8,492 bases of DNA from Verrucomicrobiales bacterium (GTDB lineage: Bacteria; Verrucomicrobiota; Verrucomicrobiia; Verrucomicrobiales; V1-33), in NCBI GenBank assembly GCA_023253575.1, contig JALRGB010000670.1, positions 1 through 8,492 of the forward strand, read 5' to 3'. A program made the position numbers and the translations under genes. The notes under the pieces are model-generated. The model saw nothing but the letters and a program-made list of their open reading frames with translations. It did no database searches and was not told the origin of the DNA. This document shows positions 4,838 to 8,492 of this stretch, piece by piece (position 1 is the first letter of the stretch; every line of letters begins with the position of its first letter).

Positions 4838-6946
4838 ATGGCTGTCCTTTCTGAAACACCGCTGGTTTACGCGTTGGTAGGCAACCCCAACTGTGGCAAA
4901 TCCACGCTTTTTAACGCGCTGACCGGCCTCCGTCAGAAAGTGGGCAATTACCCTGGAGTCACGGTCGAGAAAAAAGTAGGTGAATGTTATTCCCAGCATG
5001 GGCGGCGGATGACGTTGATTGACCTGCCGGGCAGTTATTCGCTCAATGCGCGCTCCCCGGATGAGTCGGTCATGCGAGATGTCCTCCTCGGGCGAGCCCC
5101 GGGCACCGCCAGGCCAGACCGGATTGTCTGCGTGGTAGATGCGTCAAACCTCGAGCGTCACCTGTATCTCGTCACACAAATCATTGAGCTCGGAGTGCCA
5201 GTCATTGTCGCTCTCAACATGGTCGATCTCGCGGTCGGCAAACAGCTTCGACTCGACGTCCACCGGCTGTCAGAACGCCTTGGGGTACCCGTGGTGCCAA
5301 CTCAGGCATCAATCAAAAAAGGCCTGATTGATTTGAAAGTGGCCATGTCGCGGGACGATCTGACGCCGCCCCATGGGTTGCCTGATTTGTTGCCAGTTCC
5401 AGTGCGGGGAGGCCTGCTGCGCAGCCGCGAGACATTGTCGCAATCGGGCGTCGTTAGAGAGGGAGCCCCGCTCCTCGAGCCGTTGTATTTGTTGTCGTCG
5501 CATGATCCGACGCATTACGGAATTTCAAATGAGGCACGGAGCGAGTTGCAGGCCGTGCGAGAGCAGTTGGAACGTGAGGTCCCCGGCTGGGAAGACCGTC
5601 TTGTGGCCGCCCGGTATGATGCCATCGGGGCCCTCTGCGAGGAAGTAGTGCGCCGACCCGATGCCCAACAGCTCTCGCTGACCGACCGGCTGGACGCCAT
5701 TTTGCTGCACCGAGTCTGGGGGTGGACTGCGCTACTGACCGTCTTGACCGTTATTTTCACGCTTATTTTTAAGGTCGCCGAAGCGCCCATGGGCTGGATT
5801 GAAGCGGTCCTGAGCGGAGGCGAGCTGTGGGGCCGGGAGGTGGGTGGACTGGCTGGCTGGGTGACCGGCGTCATGCCAGACGGGGACCTTCGCAGCCTGA
5901 TCATTGATGGGGCCATCGCTGGGGTGGCCGGGGTACTGGTTTTTCTGCCGCAAATTCTCATCCTTTTCTTCTTCATCGGGTTGCTCGAGGATACGGGGTA
6001 TATGGCGCGGCTGGCCTTCATGATGGACCGGCTCATGGGCCGGGTGGGATTGAATGGAAAAAGTTTTTTGCCTATTCTCAGCAGTTACGCCTGCGCGGTA
6101 CCCGGGGTCATGGCCACCCGCACCATTGATAGTCCGAAGGACCGGCTGATCACTATCATGGTCGCCCCGCTGGCCAGCTGCTCGGCTCGACTGCCAGTTT
6201 ATGCCCTGCTCATTCCCCTGCTTTTTCCGCCAGCCCTGATGCCCGCGTGGGGTAAAGCATTGATTCTCTTGGGATTGTACGCCATGGGCACACTGGGCGC
6301 CTTCTTTTTCGCCTGGCTCTTCAACCGCACTGTGATGAAGGGAGTTTCTACTCCGCTCATTCTAGAGCTTCCCACCTACAAAGCCCCGGCCCTCGCGGGC
6401 ATCATGCGCCAGATGGCGGACCGCGCGTGGATGTTTGTCCGTCGCGCGGGCACGGTCATTCTAGGGCTTTCCATCGTCTTGTGGGCCGCCCTGACCTATC
6501 CTAAATCCAGCGATGGCGACCCCTCCCGTCAGGTGGAAAACAGTTTTGCAGGGCGCCTCGGCCGGGTCATGGAGCCGCTAGTCCGGCCGATGGGGGGTGA
6601 CTGGCGCGTCGCCATCGGCCTCATCGGAGCGCAAGGAGCCCGCGAAGTCTTCAACAGTCAGCTCGGTGTGATCTATGCCGTCGAAGCCGAGGCCGAAGAT
6701 GAAACCCCGCTGCGCGATCGCCTGCGCGCTGAAAAACATCCAGATGGACGCCCCGTCTACTCACTCCCGTTCTGCCTCGGCCTCCTCGTCTATTTCGTCT
6801 TCGCCATGCAATGCCTCAGCACCGTAGCCATCGTCCGCCGCGAAACGGGGGGCTGGAAATGGCCGCTGGTCCAATTCGCCTACATGACCGGCACAGGATA
6901 CCTGCTGGCCGTGCTCATTTACCAGCTCGGCACCCGCCTAGGCTGA
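4838..6946 (+). CDS. feoB: FeoB, ferrous iron permease with GTPase domain
   Basis: This 702-residue protein carries Fe2+ across the inner membrane. The N-terminal G domain has G1 GNPNCGKST (15-23), switch-region Thr42 after NYPG, G3 DLPG (62-65), G4 NMVD (127-130, the NxxD form usual for FeoB) and a G5-like SIKKG (158-162). A helical linker (about 165-285) leads into the membrane part. There, two inverted gate motifs are visible: SYACAVPGVMATRT (416-429) and SCSARLPVY (447-455), with Cys419 and Cys448. A later conserved FAMQCLSTVAIVRRET (655-670) holds Cys659. SYAC replaces the GFGC of enterobacterial FeoB. The start is ATG 4838; a TTG at 4814 inside the upstream gene is less likely. No feoC follows: the next gene is convergent purK, 59 bp away. 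Codons shift from G-ending to C-ending in the last quarter. Confidence 0.97.
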   Translation: MAVLSETPLVYALVGNPNCGKSTLFNALTGLRQKVGNYPGVTVEKKVGECYSQHGRRMTLIDLPGSYSLNARSPDESVMRDVLLGRAPGTARPDRIVCVVDASNLERHLYLVTQIIELGVPVIVALNMVDLAVGKQLRLDVHRLSERLGVPVVPTQASIKKGLIDLKVAMSRDDLTPPHGLPDLLPVPVRGGLLRSRETLSQSGVVREGAPLLEPLYLLSSHDPTHYGISNEARSELQAVREQLEREVPGWEDRLVAARYDAIGALCEEVVRRPDAQQLSLTDRLDAILLHRVWGWTALLTVLTVIFTLIFKVAEAPMGWIEAVLSGGELWGREVGGLAGWVTGVMPDGDLRSLIIDGAIAGVAGVLVFLPQILILFFFIGLLEDTGYMARLAFMMDRLMGRVGLNGKSFLPILSSYACAVPGVMATRTIDSPKDRLITIMVAPLASCSARLPVYALLIPLLFPPALMPAWGKALILLGLYAMGTLGAFFFAWLFNRTVMKGVSTPLILELPTYKAPALAGIMRQMADRAWMFVRRAGTVILGLSIVLWAALTYPKSSDGDPSRQVENSFAGRLGRVMEPLVRPMGGDWRVAIGLIGAQGAREVFNSQLGVIYAVEAEAEDETPLRDRLRAEKHPDGRPVYSLPFCLGLLVYFVFAMQCLSTVAIVRRETGGWKWPLVQFAYMTGTGYLLAVLIYQLGTRLG

Positions 6947-7005
6947 AAACCAGACGCCGGCCCGTCGCCATCCCGGCCTCTCCCTCCCCCAGCCTCGTCA
7001 TTCCG

Positions 7006-8262
7006 TCAGTCCGGCGATACCGACACTCGTGACTTCTGCGCCAGCAGTTCCGCCTTGATAGCCAGGGCCTCCACCAACGCCTGGGTCGCCGTCTCCCCCA
7101 AGACCGTGAAATGCCCCATTTTGCGCTTCGGCAGCGCTCGCCGCTTCCCGTACAAATGCAGTTTGGCCCGGGGATGGCGCAAGACCGGCGTCCAGTCAGG
7201 CGACTCGGTTTCGCCAGGCCAGACGTCGCCGAGCAAGTTGACCATGACCGCCGCCGTGTGCTGTGCAGGATCACCCAGCGGCAATCCAGTCACCGCACGC
7301 AACTGCTGCTCAAACTGATTCGTGACACACGCATCAATCGTATAATGCCCGGAATTATGCGGCCGCGGCGCCACTTCGTTGATCAACACCCGGCCGTCCC
7401 GCAACACAAACATCTCCACCGCCAACACCCCAACGTAATCCAACGCCTCCGCCACCGCCCGAGCCAACCGGACCGCCTCCGCCGCCACCCCTGGAGCCAC
7501 CCGCGCCGGAGCAATCGTCACATCTAAAATATGATGACTGTGCTGGTTCTCCACACAGCTAAAGGGCACAAAAACGCCATCCTGCCCGCGCGCCGCCACT
7601 ACCGACACTTCGCACGCAAAATCAATCCAAGCCTCGACCACGCCGCGGGCCGCCCCAAAGGCGCGCCAGACGTCGTCCCAGCAAGCCTCTGCCTCATCGA
7701 GCCGCACCTGTCCTTTGCCATCGTAGCCGAAAGCAGCCGTTTTCAACACACAGGGAGTACCGAGCGCAGCCACGGCGGCGGCCAGCGACTCGCTGCTATC
7801 GACCACGCGGAATTCGGCGCAGGGCAAGCCGTGCTGTCGCAGAAATGTTTTTTCGCGTTCGCGATTCTGTGTCGTTTCCAGCGCCTGGCGACTCGGGAAT
7901 ACTGGCTTGCGTTGTTCCAGCGCCGCCAGAAACGGGGCGGGAATATTCTCGAATTCCATGGTCACGACGTCCACATCCTGCACAAAGCTGCTCAAGGCCT
8001 CGGGGTCGTAATATGCCGCATTAATTTCCCGGGTGGCCAGCTGGCCGGCCGGACTCGGAGGGTATTCATCGGTAAAGACCACGACCCGATACCCTTTGCG
8101 CCGCGCTTCACGCGCCAGCATGCGGCCAAGCTGCCCGCCGCCGACAATACCAAGAGAAGAACCCGGTGGAAAAAAATGGGATGACACAAAAAATGGGGAT
8201 CGAAATGAAAGCAGACTAAAACCCGGGTCGCCGCCGCCGCGTCCGGAAAATTGAAAAATCAT
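7006..8262 (-). CDS. purK: PurK, N5-carboxyaminoimidazole ribonucleotide synthase
   Basis: PurK is a cytosolic ATP-grasp enzyme that uses ATP and bicarbonate to convert AIR to N5-CAIR in purine synthesis. Numbering from ATG 8262 gives 418 residues. Visible blocks are the N-terminal nucleotide-fold motif LGIVGGGQLGRMLA (37-50), MEFENIP (102-108), the ATP-grasp loop FGYDGKGQ (178-185), ENQHSHHILDVTIAPA (238-253), NEVAPRPHNSGHYT (295-308, metal and substrate region) and KRKMGH (379-384). Typical PurK proteins begin only a few residues before the GGGQLGRM block. The first 25 or so residues here look unrelated, so a GTG at 8187-8185 (393 residues) is a credible alternative start. ATG 8262 lies 10 bp after the purE stop, which favours coupling. 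Neither start has a good Shine-Dalgarno. The gene converges on feoB with no clear terminator between them. Confidence 0.95.
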   Translation of the reverse strand: MIFQFSGRGGGDPGFSLLSFRSPFFVSSHFFPPGSSLGIVGGGQLGRMLAREARRKGYRVVVFTDEYPPSPAGQLATREINAAYYDPEALSSFVQDVDVVTMEFENIPAPFLAALEQRKPVFPSRQALETTQNREREKTFLRQHGLPCAEFRVVDSSESLAAAVAALGTPCVLKTAAFGYDGKGQVRLDEAEACWDDVWRAFGAARGVVEAWIDFACEVSVVAARGQDGVFVPFSCVENQHSHHILDVTIAPARVAPGVAAEAVRLARAVAEALDYVGVLAVEMFVLRDGRVLINEVAPRPHNSGHYTIDACVTNQFEQQLRAVTGLPLGDPAQHTAAVMVNLLGDVWPGETESPDWTPVLRHPRAKLHLYGKRRALPKRKMGHFTVLGETATQALVEALAIKAELLAQKSRVSVSPD

Positions 8263-8272
8263 CGAAGACCAG

Positions 8273-8492
8273 CTATCCGACCGCTGGCGCCTCCAGTTCC
8301 TGCTGGGTGGCCAGCACGGCCGCCGTCTGGCGCGCGCGGAAAGCATGAAGCCGCGCTCGCAGGCCAGCATCTTCACCCGCCAGCAGCGCGATAGCAAAAA
8401 GCGCCGCATTGAGGGCACCCGCTTTGCCGATGGCAAAGGTGGCCACCGGCACCCCGCCAGGCATCTGGACGATACGCAGCAGCGAATCCATG
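8273..8492 (-). CDS. purE: PurE, N5-CAIR mutase, C-terminal part
   Basis: The 72 C-terminal residues of PurE read from the window edge to a TAG at 8275-8273. The diagnostic stretch MDSLLRIVQMPGGVPVA (1-17 of the visible part) is followed by FAIGKAGALNAALFAI, the conserved nucleotide and substrate-binding end of class I PurE. The first visible Met is internal, not the start. Bacterial class I PurE rearranges N5-CAIR, the PurK product, to CAIR, usually as an octamer in the cytosol. purE is upstream of purK and 10 bp from it, so the two form the usual purEK operon. The last residues (after HAFRARQTAAVLA) form a short variable tail. The promoter lies outside the window. Confidence 0.95.
   Translation of the reverse strand, partial: MDSLLRIVQMPGGVPVATFAIGKAGALNAALFAIALLAGEDAGLRARLHAFRARQTAAVLATQQELEAPAVG

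Noticed and set aside
6947..7005. Possible bidirectional terminator between feoB and purK
   Set aside because: Only a 5-bp stem (GCCGG at 6956-6960 with CCGGC at 6973-6977) with a 12-nt loop and no T tract on either strand; too weak to call.
7430..7510. Low-complexity GCC/CCG-rich stretch resembling a trinucleotide repeat
   Set aside because: It is the complement of an Ala/Val/Glu-rich helix of PurK and is explained by amino-acid content.
7531..8184. Plus-strand frame of 217 codons opposite purK
   Set aside because: PurK motifs on the minus strand are continuous across it and the plus translation shows no known domain.

Overview
The window reads as a high-GC Gram-negative-type chromosome segment, most probably from the Verrucomicrobiota (Opitutae-like). 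The phylum call is an inference. It rests on the N-terminal sequence style of the partial SGNH hydrolase at the left edge, the feoA-feoA-feoB layout, the FeoB pore motif variant (SYACAVPG), and the lack of clear Shine-Dalgarno sequences before the genes. No mobile element, CRISPR array, tRNA or rRNA is visible. Most of the content is conserved housekeeping and transport.

Layout: (1) 1-234, minus strand: N-terminus of a secreted SGNH/GDSL hydrolase, cut by the left edge. (2) 366-1058, plus: an unrecognised 230-residue exported, helical protein with a candidate promoter; it is divergent from the hydrolase. (3) 1059-1350: an intergenic stretch dense in small inverted repeats, with a perfect 8-bp tandem repeat. 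(4) 1351-4148, plus: a two-gene unit of a large CPA2-type cation:proton antiporter with two C-terminal RCK_C (TrkA_C) domains, and an ElaA-type GNAT acetyltransferase overlapping it by one base. (5) 4257-6946, plus: a ferrous iron uptake operon feoA-feoA-feoB behind a Fur-box-like dyad that lies between a putative -35 and -10. (6) 7006-8492, minus: purE-purK (purE cut by the right edge), convergent with feoB.

How the genes work together: the two FeoA proteins (SH3-like, cytosolic) are expected to support FeoB, the GTPase-gated Fe2+ permease, with expression repressed by iron-loaded Fur. PurK and PurE carry out the two-step carboxylation of AIR to CAIR in purine synthesis. The antiporter probably handles K+ or Na+ against H+, gated by a ligand on its RCK_C domains; its link to ElaA is only through operon structure.

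The most unusual signal is compositional. The plus strand alternates between G/T-rich and C/A-rich domains of roughly 1-2 kb, and the switches fall inside genes (sharply at about 2315 in the antiporter gene, next to a run of nine C, and more gradually late in feoB). I did not find a convincing new multi-gene system. The best leads are this skew mosaic, the antiporter architecture, the cysteine-bearing first FeoA, and the structured intergenic region at 1059-1350.
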